Assembly: GCF_011044495.1 (NCBI RefSeq)
Contig: NZ_CP049143.1
Span: forward strand, 124,001 to 188,000
Direction: 5' to 3'
Source: Roseimicrobium sp. ORNL1
GTDB lineage: Bacteria; Verrucomicrobiota; Verrucomicrobiia; Verrucomicrobiales; Verrucomicrobiaceae
Length of the DNA stretch: 64,000 bases
The position numbers and the translations under genes are program-made. Of the stretch, positions 25,906 through 34,561 are shown one piece after another. Position 1 is the stretch's first letter. Each line of letters begins with the position of its first letter. A model generated the notes under the pieces. The model ran no database searches. It worked only from the letters and a program-made list of their open reading frames with translations, and was not told the origin of the DNA.

Positions 25906-26511
25906 GTGAGCAGAAGTGTCAGCCCCATCTTCGACGACGCCCCGCAGGTAGGAAATACCGGGGGTAAGAAACTCGATCCACTCAACCTCTTCCTCCAGTT
26001 CTTTGCCCTGCTCGTCTGCCTCGGCATTCCGGCACTGGTCACGGCACTCGCTCCGGTATCGTGGGTCAGGTTTGAGCGGCACGGTGAGCGGGTCACCGCT
26101 CATGCCAGAACCTGCCTGTACTTCGTCATCCCTTTCAAGACGGCCACGATTGATCCTGTGGTCGGGGTGGGCAGGGACTTCAAGGGTGGGTCCACCAGGA
26201 CCGAGAGGCGCAACGGTCGCAACGAGAAGGTCACGTCCGAGGACCAGGGCTTCCTGGTCATCAAGGGTGAAAATCAGGAGTTCGCGGTGCCTGTGACGCC
26301 CTTCAATCTCGACTCCGTGCTGGAGAGGTCCAACGCCTTCCTGAAGGACCCGAAGGCGACAGAGCTGAGCATGTTCGTGGTCGCCAACTGGAAGTTCAGC
26401 GTCTTCTGCGGAGGGCTGGCAATGCTGCTGCCTTTGATTTTGCTGGGATGCACCGTGTATGCCTTGGGGCAGAAGGTGTTTGGTGGTCCAGGGCGTGGCA
26501 AGCGGGCCTGA
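25906..26511 (+). CDS. Membrane protein of unknown function
   Basis: 201 aa from a GTG at 25906. This is one of few genes here with a good ribosome-binding site: GAAGGAG at 25895-25901, four bases before the start. Two membrane segments are seen, at about 26-47 and 166-188, with a soluble beta-rich part between them. No family was recognised. It follows the DUF1080 gene by 50 bp. Confidence 0.7.
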   Translation: MSRSVSPIFDDAPQVGNTGGKKLDPLNLFLQFFALLVCLGIPALVTALAPVSWVRFERHGERVTAHARTCLYFVIPFKTATIDPVVGVGRDFKGGSTRTERRNGRNEKVTSEDQGFLVIKGENQEFAVPVTPFNLDSVLERSNAFLKDPKATELSMFVVANWKFSVFCGGLAMLLPLILLGCTVYALGQKVFGGPGRGKRA

Positions 26512-26543
26512 ACCTGAGCTAGACACGCGAGGAGCTGCCCGCC

Positions 26544-27638
26544 TCACCCCACGATCCGCCACGTCAGCTCAATCCCCATCCCCACAGGAAGCGGTGTCAC
26601 GGGACCGGCTGCAGTCTCAAGCAGGGCAATCTGTGAGGGAGCCTTCTCCAGATGGAACTGCTGCGAGGAAGCTGCGAAGCCGTAGAACGCAGGACCGTTG
26701 AGGCTCAAGAAGCGCTCGAACAGCGTCCGTCCCTCTTCAGTTCCGAGGTCCACACCTGCCTCCTCAAATGCCATCGCATAAAGCTGCGGCGCGCACCCCC
26801 CGGTGAAGCAACCTGCCGCACAGCCACAGGCGGTGGCCTTCGTTGTATGCGGCGCGCTGTCCGTGCCCGCAAAGAACTTCACCTGCCCGACAGTCGTCGC
26901 CGCCTGCCGCAGCGCCGCTCGGTCATCCTGGAACTTCACCACCGGCAGGCAGTAGAGGTGATATTTCAGTCCCTGAATGAGATGCCCCAGCGTGTAGAGC
27001 AGGTGCTGTGGAGTAATCGTTGCACCCACGTGCTCCGGCGCTCCCGCCACGAACTCTGCTGCCGTGCGCGTCGTGATATGCTCGCACACAATCCGCAGCT
27101 TCGGATGCGCCTCCACAAGTCGTGGCATGCGCTCGCGATAGAAGCGCGTCTCCGCATTCTGCTGGGCATCGATGTAATCCGGGCCGCTCAGCGCATGCTG
27201 TTCCCCGTGGATGCAGAGCACCACGCCCGCCTCTTCCATGGCCCGGAAGACATCACTGCCGATGAGCTCATCCATCGGCATCCCATGCTCGGCGTTCGTC
27301 GTGCCGTGCGGTGGGTAGTACTTGCACGCCCTCAGCACGCCCGAGGCCGAGCCCTCGCGAATCATCTCCGCCGTGGTCTGGCGGGTGAGGTACAGCGGCA
27401 CGATGAGCTGCTCAAACGCCTCCGCACCGGCGGCACGCAGATCCGCGGCATAGCTCTCAATCGACCATCCATCGCCCTGCGCCGGTCCCGCCACCCGGCT
27501 CACCGGTGGCTGGGTATTCGGCATCGCCAGCGCCCCGGCACAGCCCATGTCCCTGTGCGCCTGCACATAGGCAGCCATCGCTGGCCCCTGGCGGAAGTGG
27601 GTGTGGAGGTCGAACCATTTGGGAAGAGTGAGGCGCAT
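26544..27638 (-). CDS. pyrC: Dihydroorotase, class II
   Basis: 364 aa. The metal-binding motif DLHTHFR is at residues 10-16; the carboxylated lysine is Lys106 in ACKYYPPHGTTN; a CIHGEQ motif, a CEHITT motif and GTDSAPH supply the remaining histidine and aspartate ligands. Class II dihydroorotases interconvert carbamoyl-aspartate and dihydroorotate in pyrimidine synthesis. All catalytic positions visible in this class are intact. It stands alone, next to the cyclase-like receptor gene. Confidence 0.95.
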   Translation of the reverse strand: MRLTLPKWFDLHTHFRQGPAMAAYVQAHRDMGCAGALAMPNTQPPVSRVAGPAQGDGWSIESYAADLRAAGAEAFEQLIVPLYLTRQTTAEMIREGSASGVLRACKYYPPHGTTNAEHGMPMDELIGSDVFRAMEEAGVVLCIHGEQHALSGPDYIDAQQNAETRFYRERMPRLVEAHPKLRIVCEHITTRTAAEFVAGAPEHVGATITPQHLLYTLGHLIQGLKYHLYCLPVVKFQDDRAALRQAATTVGQVKFFAGTDSAPHTTKATACGCAAGCFTGGCAPQLYAMAFEEAGVDLGTEEGRTLFERFLSLNGPAFYGFAASSQQFHLEKAPSQIALLETAAGPVTPLPVGMGIELTWRIVG

Positions 27639-27691
27639 GCTCTCCCGTTACCGTGGGACCGCCCGGGATCAATCCCGAGGTGACGAACGCG

Positions 27692-29167
27692 TCACGCCTT
27701 CGCCGGGGCCGTGGGCTGCGGGGTGAATACGGCCATGGACGGTAGGATGCCACGCGCGTTGACCACACCCACCTGGCGCAGTGGGATGTGCACCGGGATT
27801 TCGCCGGCGGTTTCACGACTGAGAAGGATGGAGCACCGGTTCTCTTCCGTGGCTGCTTCCAGTCGCGCAGCGATTTTCACGGTCTCGCCAATGGCCGTGT
27901 ACTCCATGCGGTCTTTGGAGCCGAGGTTGCCCACCAGCGCGTCCCCCGTGTGCAGACCGATGCCCATGCCCATGGAAAAATGACCGGAGGGATCGGGCAT
28001 CCACTTCTGTTGAACCTTTGCAAAGCGAACCTGCATGTCCATCGCCGCCTTGAGTGCGTGCAATGCATGATGCGGGTCCTCTTCAGGCGTGCCGAAGAGC
28101 GCCATGAGTCCATCCCCCAGCATCTTGTCCAAAGTGCCATGATGCTGGAACACGGCCCCGACCATTTCCTCGAAAAACTCATTCAAAAATCCGACTGCCT
28201 TCTCGGGCTCCAAGGCGCTGGAAAGGCGCGTGAAGTTGTGGATGTTGCAAACCATCACGGTGATGCGCCGCCGTGATCCAGTGAGCGCAGGAAGATCCCG
28301 CAAAGATGCGATGCGTTCCGCCACATGTCCCGGCACCGAGCGGGACATCGCGTCTTTCAGTGTCGCACGCTCCTGCAGCGAAAGAGCCATCCGGTTCACA
28401 GCGCGCCCCACCTCGCCAAACTCGTCGTCGTGATCCAGGTTGATCCGCGCTTCGAGATTGCCGGAGCTGATTTCGTTGAGGGTGGCCTTGACCAGGGTCA
28501 GCGGGGAACTGGCCCACTTCGCCAGCTTGAGGGAGGCCAGCAGCGAGAGCACGCTGGCCATGGCCACGGCCCCCATGGTGATGTACAGCATGCGGTGCAT
28601 CTCCGCGCGCACCGAGTCCGCCGCCACATCCACACCCATCAGCGCCACCGCCTTGCCGGAGGCATCCCGCAGCGGGACATTGGCCGTGAGCCAGACACCG
28701 AAATCGTCCGTAGTGTAGTCCGGATTCACCTTGGGCCGGTCCAGTTCCAGCTCGGTGCCCGCGACACCTTCGAATTCGACCGGATCCCCAACGTGTGACT
28801 TGTCCTTGGTGCCCTGCTCCTCGCCATCCGAGATGTACTCCCACTTCCCGGGCTTCGTCGCCGAGGGTCGCATGGTGTAGACGAAGATGACCTTCATCTC
28901 CGGGTCCTGGTTGGCATCACGGATGTCGCGCAGGTACTTCTCCACCTTCAGGTAGTCCGCGCCCGTCTCATCCGCGCGGGTGCGGAGCCGCTCATGCGCC
29001 TCGATGGGGAAATTCAGCGCGCCCGTGGATGCGATGGCCAGCACACGTCCTTGCACCTGGCGGAACAGCAGATTGCTCGCGCCACGGTACACCAGCCACA
29101 CCAGCAGCCCGCACGACAGCGCCGTCAATCCCACAAGGGCGATGGAGAGCTTGGTGCGGTAGCGCAT
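27692..29167 (-). CDS. Membrane receptor with HAMP and class III cyclase-like domain, altered active site
   Basis: 491 aa from the ATG at 29167; the frame continues upstream without support. Two membrane segments (about 7-29 and 192-213) enclose a periplasmic sensor domain; a HAMP-like linker (about 215-270) leads to the cyclase-like domain (about 300-480). In this domain the first metal-binding aspartate is Asn308 (VCNIHNFT) while the second, Asp352 in MLGDGLMALFG, is present. The transition-state asparagine is Lys431 (ETVKIAARLE) while Arg435 is present. These two changes make activity doubtful, and it may instead bind nucleotide or act by protein contacts. Confidence 0.85.
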   Translation of the reverse strand: MRYRTKLSIALVGLTALSCGLLVWLVYRGASNLLFRQVQGRVLAIASTGALNFPIEAHERLRTRADETGADYLKVEKYLRDIRDANQDPEMKVIFVYTMRPSATKPGKWEYISDGEEQGTKDKSHVGDPVEFEGVAGTELELDRPKVNPDYTTDDFGVWLTANVPLRDASGKAVALMGVDVAADSVRAEMHRMLYITMGAVAMASVLSLLASLKLAKWASSPLTLVKATLNEISSGNLEARINLDHDDEFGEVGRAVNRMALSLQERATLKDAMSRSVPGHVAERIASLRDLPALTGSRRRITVMVCNIHNFTRLSSALEPEKAVGFLNEFFEEMVGAVFQHHGTLDKMLGDGLMALFGTPEEDPHHALHALKAAMDMQVRFAKVQQKWMPDPSGHFSMGMGIGLHTGDALVGNLGSKDRMEYTAIGETVKIAARLEAATEENRCSILLSRETAGEIPVHIPLRQVGVVNARGILPSMAVFTPQPTAPAKA

Positions 29168-29470
29168 GAGACGGCGGCGTAGAGCGAGAGAGCGAGTGGG
29201 AGCGACTCCCCTACACAAAGCACACGCAGGCCGCCGAGGCAATGGATGCTGGAAGGAGGTCCGCTCTCCCCAGCTGTAAACAAACAAACAAACGCTTACA
29301 CATCGTCCACCTTTGACCTGCATCGACCTGTCTTGTCTTTCGCACGACCGACCGGTGAATAGGGAGGTGCAGGGAACTGGAAACGTCTTGTGATGCGATG
29401 AGCCACCCCCGCGGCGGAACACCACCCTGGCACGCTCCCGCTTGCGTGCAGCGCCTGGGAGATTCGAACC
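29168..29470. other. Intergenic stretch with no recognised element
   Basis: Only the presumed promoter of the cyclase-like gene can be expected here. No repeat, RNA or small gene could be supported. Confidence 0.4.
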
Positions 29471-29896
29471 GTGGACATGCAGGCACCGGGCGGCAGCGCC
29501 GAGAAAAGCTACGGCATCCAGGTCGCAAGACTCGCTGGCTTGCCCGAGAGCGTCCTGCAACGCGCGCGACAAATCTTGGAGAGATTGGAAGCAGGACATC
29601 CTCCGAATGAAGTGGCCGTGAAACCCCTGCCCATTCTGGAGGAAATCGAAACGCCTGTGGTGAAGAAGCCGACAAGGCGGAAGGGGAAGGCGGTGGGTGG
29701 TGGTGCGAGCGCAGGTGGCGCAGGTGCTAACGTGAATGCGAATGTCGATGGCGCGAGTGCCTCTGTCGCAGAGGAGGGTGAGGATGATGACAACGATGTT
29801 GCCGATGACGCTAATGGAAGCGCGCCCGTGAAAAAGAAACTGCGCATCGAAAAGATCTCAGTGGCCTCCGAGGCGCAGATGAGTTTGTTTGGGTGA
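29471..29896 (+). pseudogene. Orphan 3' fragment of mutS
   Basis: The first 45 codons read like the end of the MutS ATPase domain: [18 protein letters not shown] followed by [17 protein letters not shown], the conserved block that packs near the MutS dimer interface. The tail is a variable alanine- and acid-rich linker and ends in QMSLFG, which fits the beta-clamp-binding motif near the C-terminus of MutS. All of the mismatch-binding and Walker regions are missing, and no matching sequence precedes it. It may be a relic of a duplicated or insertion-split mutS; a complete mutS would have to be elsewhere. The start given is a GTG that only marks where homology begins. Confidence 0.8.
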
Positions 29897-29907
29897 AGCA
29901 TCCAACC

Positions 29908-30159
29908 ATGAAAGACGAAGCTCATTGGCGTGACGAATTGATGAAGGCCATTGCAGCCAAAGAGGCCATCATGGAAGGAAGGCAAGTTCTTGTAAGGATG
30001 AAAGACGATGGGATGACTTGGCAGGCGGCCTATGAGATTTTGTTAAAGATGCTGAGGGAGGGGGACGGTATCCTCACAGAGGAAGAAGATGACCTCCTTC
30101 GAGATTTGGCCGATGTCCCATACGGGCACTGTGCGCCTTCATTTCGAGTTTGGCCATGA
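29908..30159 (+). CDS. Small hypothetical protein
   Basis: 83 aa, highly charged, predicted all helical, with patterns such as WRDELMKAIAAKEAIMEGRQ and LTEEEDDLLRDLADVP. No family was recognised. It starts 11 bp after the mutS fragment and just before the minus-strand accessory block. Coding status is supported only by length and helical periodicity. Confidence 0.45.
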   Translation: MKDEAHWRDELMKAIAAKEAIMEGRQVLVRMKDDGMTWQAAYEILLKMLREGDGILTEEEDDLLRDLADVPYGHCAPSFRVWP

Positions 30160-30191
30160 TAGACAGAGTGAGGTGATGGCCGAACAATCAC

Positions 30192-31562
30192 TCACCGCGC
30201 CCTTACCAGCACTTCCCCACCGTTGTTCTTTGTCGGCTGCACTTCAATGCGCGGCGCGAGTTCCTTCAGCAGTTGCTCCAGTTCGCCGGATCGGAGGTTG
30301 CGGCTGAAGAGGGTGTGAATGTCGGTGAAGGTTAGGGGGCGATGCTGGAGAGCGTTCCACAGGCGCTGGCCCTTGGCGCTGTAACAGACGTCGGCGAAGA
30401 TGTGCTTGGTACAGGCCTCGATGTATTGCCAGAGGGTGAGGGCGGCGTTGAGGTGGTCGCAGTGGATGTGCTTGGATTCATCCAGCAGGGCGAAGAGGAG
30501 GGCGAGTCGCATGACCTGGGCCTCACCGCGACACAGCAGGTCGCCGAGACGGCCTGCAGGCGGCTCGCTGAGTTCGGCGTAGATGTTTGCCCAGAGGCGG
30601 GTGGCATCGCGATCGCGCTTCACTTCATTGCGGACGCGGGCGCTCTGCACGGCGGTGCGTATGCGCTCCAGGGGAGAACGATACTCGGGGGTACCGCCGC
30701 CTTCCGGGAGGAGCTTGGAGCGGTCGGCATGCAGCCAGAGGCAGCGGTTCGCGAGGCCGTTGCTCATGTCCACCTGGGCGAGCAGGCGATGCAACTCGGG
30801 CACGGTGATGTGGCCAATCATGGAGAGATGCGCGCCTTCCACTTCAATCGGGTCGGTGCGTCGCAGCACGGCGATGCGTTGTCCATCCCATGCCTGGCGC
30901 AGCAGGACGGAGACGGTGTTTCCTTCGCGCTTGAGCACTTGCAGTACCTGGGCGAACTCACCTTCCACGAGCAGCAGGCGACGGTCGCCGCCTTCCTCAA
31001 ACACTTGCGTGATGCCCTCGCCGGAGACCGTGCCGGATTTCACGCGTCGGCGTGCCCAGTCCTCATCCACTTCCTCCAGCACCATGCGGGCCTGCTGCCA
31101 TGAGGTGCCCTTGCGGGCCTTCGCCGTGCGACCGCAGACGACGGCAAACAGGTTGGGGCGATGCTGCGAACCATCCGCGATGAAGTAGGGAGAGGGGCCG
31201 ATAAGACTGCCCAGCCCGACGAGCAGCTGCACGTAGACAGCGACCGCATCTGACTCCGTATGCGGAAGAATCGCCCGGACAATTTCACCCACAGGGCCAT
31301 ACAACGCCGCCTCATCGAACTTGGGCGGTTCGTCAGAGGAATTGTTATTCGTGCTTTTCGTTTCTTCGTCTCCTGTTTTCGTCTGCCCTTCCTCGGGAAG
31401 TGGTGGCTCGGAGGTCGCCGTCGCCTCTTGCGAGTGTTCCTGATGCTTCTGGTATCCGGCGGTGGCGGTGAGGTCGAGTGCGTGGAAGACGGTGGCTTCA
31501 CTCTCGCTGCCGTCGCTGGTGTCTGTGTTCACGTGCATCATGCTGCTGGTCCGGTTGCTCAT
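30192..31562 (-). CDS. DUF3987-like RecA-fold/helicase-like protein
   Basis: 456 aa. Residues 1-85 are polar and low complexity. The rest has a DUF3987 pattern: an ILPHTESDAVAVYVQLLVGLG segment, then VVCGRTAKARKGTSW, which resembles a phosphate-binding loop, LLLVEGEFAQVLQ and LRQAWDG. Such proteins occur in plasmids, prophages and satellites beside primases and are thought to act in replication. It lies downstream of the TOPRIM protein on the same strand, 41 bp after it, so the two probably form a replication module of an integrated element. Confidence 0.75.
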   Translation of the reverse strand: MSNRTSSMMHVNTDTSDGSESEATVFHALDLTATAGYQKHQEHSQEATATSEPPLPEEGQTKTGDEETKSTNNNSSDEPPKFDEAALYGPVGEIVRAILPHTESDAVAVYVQLLVGLGSLIGPSPYFIADGSQHRPNLFAVVCGRTAKARKGTSWQQARMVLEEVDEDWARRRVKSGTVSGEGITQVFEEGGDRRLLLVEGEFAQVLQVLKREGNTVSVLLRQAWDGQRIAVLRRTDPIEVEGAHLSMIGHITVPELHRLLAQVDMSNGLANRCLWLHADRSKLLPEGGGTPEYRSPLERIRTAVQSARVRNEVKRDRDATRLWANIYAELSEPPAGRLGDLLCRGEAQVMRLALLFALLDESKHIHCDHLNAALTLWQYIEACTKHIFADVCYSAKGQRLWNALQHRPLTFTDIHTLFSRNLRSGELEQLLKELAPRIEVQPTKNNGGEVLVRAR

Positions 31563-31603
31563 GCGGTTTCAGGTTGGAGAAGTGAGGATGTGCGTTTGGT
31601 GAA

Positions 31604-32596
31604 TCAGGAAAAGAGCCCGCGCAGGAAGGCGCCGTAGCGCTTGGGTTGGGCCACGGCATCGCCGAGGTCGTGGCAGCCGGGAGGGAGGCCAGCGGCATCC
31701 ACGAGGACGCCGGCGTTTCGCAGTTCGCTGAGCCACACGCCTGCGGCATTGAGGCCGGTCTCATCCGCATCGGGCAGGATGCGCACCTGGCGACCGCGCA
31801 GGGCAGCGAGTAGCTCCGGGCAACGCTCGAAGCGTGAACTCGCACTCGTGGCGGCCAGTACTATCCAATCGGGTCGCTCCACCAGCCATGCGGCGGCGAT
31901 GCCTTCCACCAGGGCGAGTGATCCTTCCGCCAGCAGGATGCGCGCGCGGTTCCAGCGCTGCACCATGCGTTGGCCCAGGAAGGCGCCACGGCTGCCGGGG
32001 AGATTGAGCGCCTTCACCGTGCTGCCATCTTTGCGCAGGAAGGCTTCGCCGCTGAACTTCCGCACCTGGGCAAAGGTGTCCTCACCCACGGCATAGCAGT
32101 GGTGACCCTGATACACCGTGTGGCCCAGATACCCGAGCCGCGCCGTGAGCTGCACGGCAGCGGGTGGGAGATGACGCAGCTTCGCGAGAGACTCGATGCG
32201 AACCGGGTCCGCCGTGAGTGGCGTGAAGCGCGGCCATGCTTTGCGGAGACGTGCGGCGCGGTGGTGGTCGTCTTCGTGTGCGTGCGAGTGAGGCTTCTCG
32301 TCGTGAAGAGAATGGTTGGCAGGGTGGACCTCCGCCTCACCACGTAGACACCCTTCCCGCATCGTGCTGCTCCTCGCCGCGCTGCGCAGCTTTTGCCGCA
32401 ACTCGCGCTCGGTCCATGGTGGATCACACAGCACATTCCAACCTTGGAGTATCGGCAGCGCCTCCGCTTCGCTCAGCGCAAATCCCTTCACCAGCACCAC
32501 CGCTGCCTTGAACGTGGCCACATGCCCGCCCTGGCCGGAGATGGCTGGTGGCATCTTCGCGAGATAGGCAATGGCGCGGTCGAGGAGGGAGAGCAT
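31604..32596 (-). CDS. TOPRIM-domain primase-like protein
   Basis: 330 aa from the ATG at 32596; the open frame further upstream is only the read-through of repeat copy A. The C-terminal half contains a TOPRIM core: ARILLAEGSLALVEG with the glutamate, followed by RILPDADETGLNAAG with the DxD-type acidic residues. The N-terminal part (LLDRAIAYLAKMPPAISGQGGH and PPWTERELRQKL) matches primases of plasmid and phage-satellite replicons. It probably primes replication of the island together with the DUF3987 protein encoded just downstream. Confidence 0.78.
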   Translation of the reverse strand: MLSLLDRAIAYLAKMPPAISGQGGHVATFKAAVVLVKGFALSEAEALPILQGWNVLCDPPWTERELRQKLRSAARSSTMREGCLRGEAEVHPANHSLHDEKPHSHAHEDDHHRAARLRKAWPRFTPLTADPVRIESLAKLRHLPPAAVQLTARLGYLGHTVYQGHHCYAVGEDTFAQVRKFSGEAFLRKDGSTVKALNLPGSRGAFLGQRMVQRWNRARILLAEGSLALVEGIAAAWLVERPDWIVLAATSASSRFERCPELLAALRGRQVRILPDADETGLNAAGVWLSELRNAGVLVDAAGLPPGCHDLGDAVAQPKRYGAFLRGLFS

Positions 32597-32703
32597 TGCG
32601 GTGGGACCTGGTGTAATTTGTTTCACAACCCTCCATTTTCTCCCGTGCTCCCGGGACGGAAGGCGCGCTGCGGACGTTGCGGTTAGAAGCTGACGCGAAG
32701 CGT

Positions 32704-32877
32704 CCTTGGACTGCGTGCAGCCTGCTGCCGCTTTGAAGAGTCCACAGCCTGCTGTGGCGATGGTGACACTCGCTGGTGATCTCACTCCACCGGGAAACGA
32801 TAGGCGACTTCGTCGCGGCACAGCGTGCAGCAGGCTGCACTTTAGGAAAGCGGCAGCAGGCTGCACGCAGTCCAAGG
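32704..32877. repeat. Dispersed inverted-end element, copy A (174 bp)
   Basis: The ends CCTTGGACTGCGTGCAGCCT and its complement form near-perfect inverted repeats of about 32 bp. Inner blocks CAGCCTGCTGTGGCGATGG and GCGTGCAGCAGGCTGCAC are shared with four other copies in the window. It carries no gene. It lies between the primase start and the excisionase-like gene. Confidence 0.9.
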
Positions 32878-32899
32878 CCTTCGGCACAGCTTCGATAAT

Positions 32900-33205
32900 C
32901 TAGCCCTGACGTTCATGTGCCAGGTGAGGCTGCCCCTCCTTGGTGGACGCCACGTGTATCCCCGTCCTCCACCCCGCCTCCAGTTTCTCGATATCCGCCA
33001 GCATGAACCGGATATGACTCCCCACTGTGTGCGCCGGGAGCGTCCATGCCTTGCGCATCCTCCGCAGCTTCACCACACTGCACTGCCAGCGTGCGGCGAG
33101 CTGCTGGGGCGTGAGGAAGGGGGAGGGAGTGGGAGTGGGTGGTGGAACAGGCACCGAGCTCGGAGCTGCAGTGTTCTCAGAAGCACGCACGTTCTTGTTC
33201 TTCAT
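32900..33205 (-). CDS. Excisionase-like helix-turn-helix protein
   Basis: 101 aa from the ATG at 33205. After a proline-rich start, residues 42-90 read FLTPQQLAARWQCSVVKLRRM and later GSHIRFMLADIEKLE, the pattern of MerR-like excisionase (HTH_17) proteins, in which the RF-x(3-4)-DIE-like end is typical. Such proteins control excision or early gene expression of integrative elements. It sits at the upstream end of the primase and DUF3987 genes. No integrase is visible nearby. Confidence 0.7.
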   Translation of the reverse strand: MKNKNVRASENTAAPSSVPVPPPTPTPSPFLTPQQLAARWQCSVVKLRRMRKAWTLPAHTVGSHIRFMLADIEKLEAGWRTGIHVASTKEGQPHLAHERQG

Positions 33206-33290
33206 GCGTGCCAGTGTCCCTCGAAGCGAAGAAATGTCGCCCGGTGTCTTGTCACCAGTTGCAGCTGTAAGTGGAGAGATTGTTGGGGCA

Positions 33291-33324
33291 CAAAAAAAGG
33301 GAGCGGACGTTAGCCCGCTCCCTT
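33291..33324 (-). terminator. Rho-independent terminator of the zeta operon
   Basis: On the minus strand a GC-rich stem (GGGAGCGG with its complement, 33297-33324) is followed by seven T residues (33298-33292 on that strand). It lies just after the stop of the small gene downstream of zeta. The other side has CTTCTTTTG, so weaker termination in the plus direction is possible. Confidence 0.8.
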
Positions 33325-33342
33325 CTTTTGGAAATCTGTTGC

Positions 33343-33516
33343 TCACTGTGCCCAAGTCTTCCTGGACAGGAGGGCACGCCGGAGGCGCTCTTCCTTGCCT
33401 TCGCGCTGGCGGCGCAGCTCTTCGTCATTTTGTTTCACAAACTTGGAGAACCCCATGGGGTTGAGTCCAAATTCGGCTGCCAGTGTGTGCCCTTTCAGTG
33501 GCTTTTGCTTGTTCAT
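33343..33516 (-). CDS. Small basic protein downstream of zeta toxin (candidate antitoxin partner)
   Basis: 57 aa, starts 5 bp after the zeta stop codon and is followed by a strong terminator, so it is the last gene of a two-gene operon. The sequence begins MNKQKPLKGHTLAAEFGLN, with a possible short helix-turn-helix (HTLAAEFGLNPMGFSKFV), then a long charged helix (EELRRQREGKEERLRRALL). It is too short to appear in gene lists with a 60-codon cut-off. Antitoxin or regulator are guesses from position only; canonical epsilon antitoxins precede zeta. Confidence 0.6.
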   Translation of the reverse strand: MNKQKPLKGHTLAAEFGLNPMGFSKFVKQNDEELRRQREGKEERLRRALLSRKTWAQ

Positions 33517-33521
33517 GATAC

Positions 33522-34493
33522 TTACGAGGGATTGGAAGTGTAAGAGCGATACGTGTCTGAGTCAATAAATTGCACTTCAGAATCTTCGGGTTGTTTGAGT
33601 GCAATAATCGGTTGGTTTTCAGGGGTATCCAAATCAATTGAGTTCTCAAGAATGTAGAGAAAGTCGAAGGGATAACGCACATACTGGTCCAAATTGGACC
33701 AGAATTTTCGGTGCGAACCCTCGAGGTATCCAGGATGCGCAAACCGGCCCGTATCGCAGGCCCGCTTCATGGCGCGTCGCTTTGCTACCTCCAGATCTGT
33801 CAATACGCCGAACATGCCTACTTGGTATTCGTTCTTCTTGGCATAATCGAGTTTAGGAAGAGTCTTCTCGTAATCAGACATGGATGAGTCCCAGACAAAA
33901 CTTCGCTTCTCGGAGATTAGTGTGGCAAACAAAGTGTCGGAGATGAGACGCGATTCGTTCTGGCATATTTCGCTTGCTCGTCCATCGGACACTGATTTTA
34001 CGAGATTGAACTCTGGAAGCACCTGCTTGCAATAGTCTACGCCGTGCAGGGCGCATTGGGGGAGGCGACCTGGCAATACTCCTGAACTGCTTAAGTACTT
34101 GATGGTGGAAGTCTTACCGGCTCCGTACCCACCGCCCATAAAAATTACAAGGGGCTCCGGTAGTTGGGGCGCGAGCCCACAGAGGTAGTCAACCACGGCG
34201 CTGCGATATGCTGTGCGCGATATCGCACGGCCACGGGGAAGTATCCCGTCGCTGAGGAGTTTCTGGAACACGTCGTCGAAGTGATCGTAGTCGCCATTTG
34301 TGTCGATGGTCTCCTTCGAATCCGTGGGCCTAAGTATTGGGTCACTGTCTGAAATTGTGTAGGGCCTGTCCAGAACGCCCATATCGCGACCCTCCCACCA
34401 CCAGTCCCAATAGCCGACAACAGACTCCCGTTCGCATTTCAGCATGTCGAACGGAAATTTCGAACCACCCTTGAGGGCTTCTAGCACCACCAT
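33522..34493 (-). CDS. Zeta-toxin-like kinase
   Basis: 323 aa. A P-loop GGGYGAGKT at residues 120-128, a GVDYCKQVLPEF segment (151-162) and an NESRLISDTLFATL helix followed by SFVWDSS (about 179-204) match the zeta toxin family, which phosphorylates UDP-N-acetylglucosamine. The first 110 residues are an extra domain of unknown function. It is lower in GC than flanking chromosomal genes. It belongs to the accessory block with primase and excisionase-like genes, where it may stabilise the element. Confidence 0.75.
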   Translation of the reverse strand: MVVLEALKGGSKFPFDMLKCERESVVGYWDWWWEGRDMGVLDRPYTISDSDPILRPTDSKETIDTNGDYDHFDDVFQKLLSDGILPRGRAISRTAYRSAVVDYLCGLAPQLPEPLVIFMGGGYGAGKTSTIKYLSSSGVLPGRLPQCALHGVDYCKQVLPEFNLVKSVSDGRASEICQNESRLISDTLFATLISEKRSFVWDSSMSDYEKTLPKLDYAKKNEYQVGMFGVLTDLEVAKRRAMKRACDTGRFAHPGYLEGSHRKFWSNLDQYVRYPFDFLYILENSIDLDTPENQPIIALKQPEDSEVQFIDSDTYRSYTSNPS

Positions 34494-34561
34494 CGAGCCC
34501 TTATAGCCGGACGCTTACTGAATGCCAAGATTTTTTCTATTCGCCATCAAGTGAATGCACC

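Noticed and set aside
32597-32887. N-terminal extension of the primase-like gene (ALDCVQPAAAFLK-type peptide)
   Set aside because: It is the translation of the dispersed 174-bp repeat; the same peptide appears at the start of several unrelated open frames.
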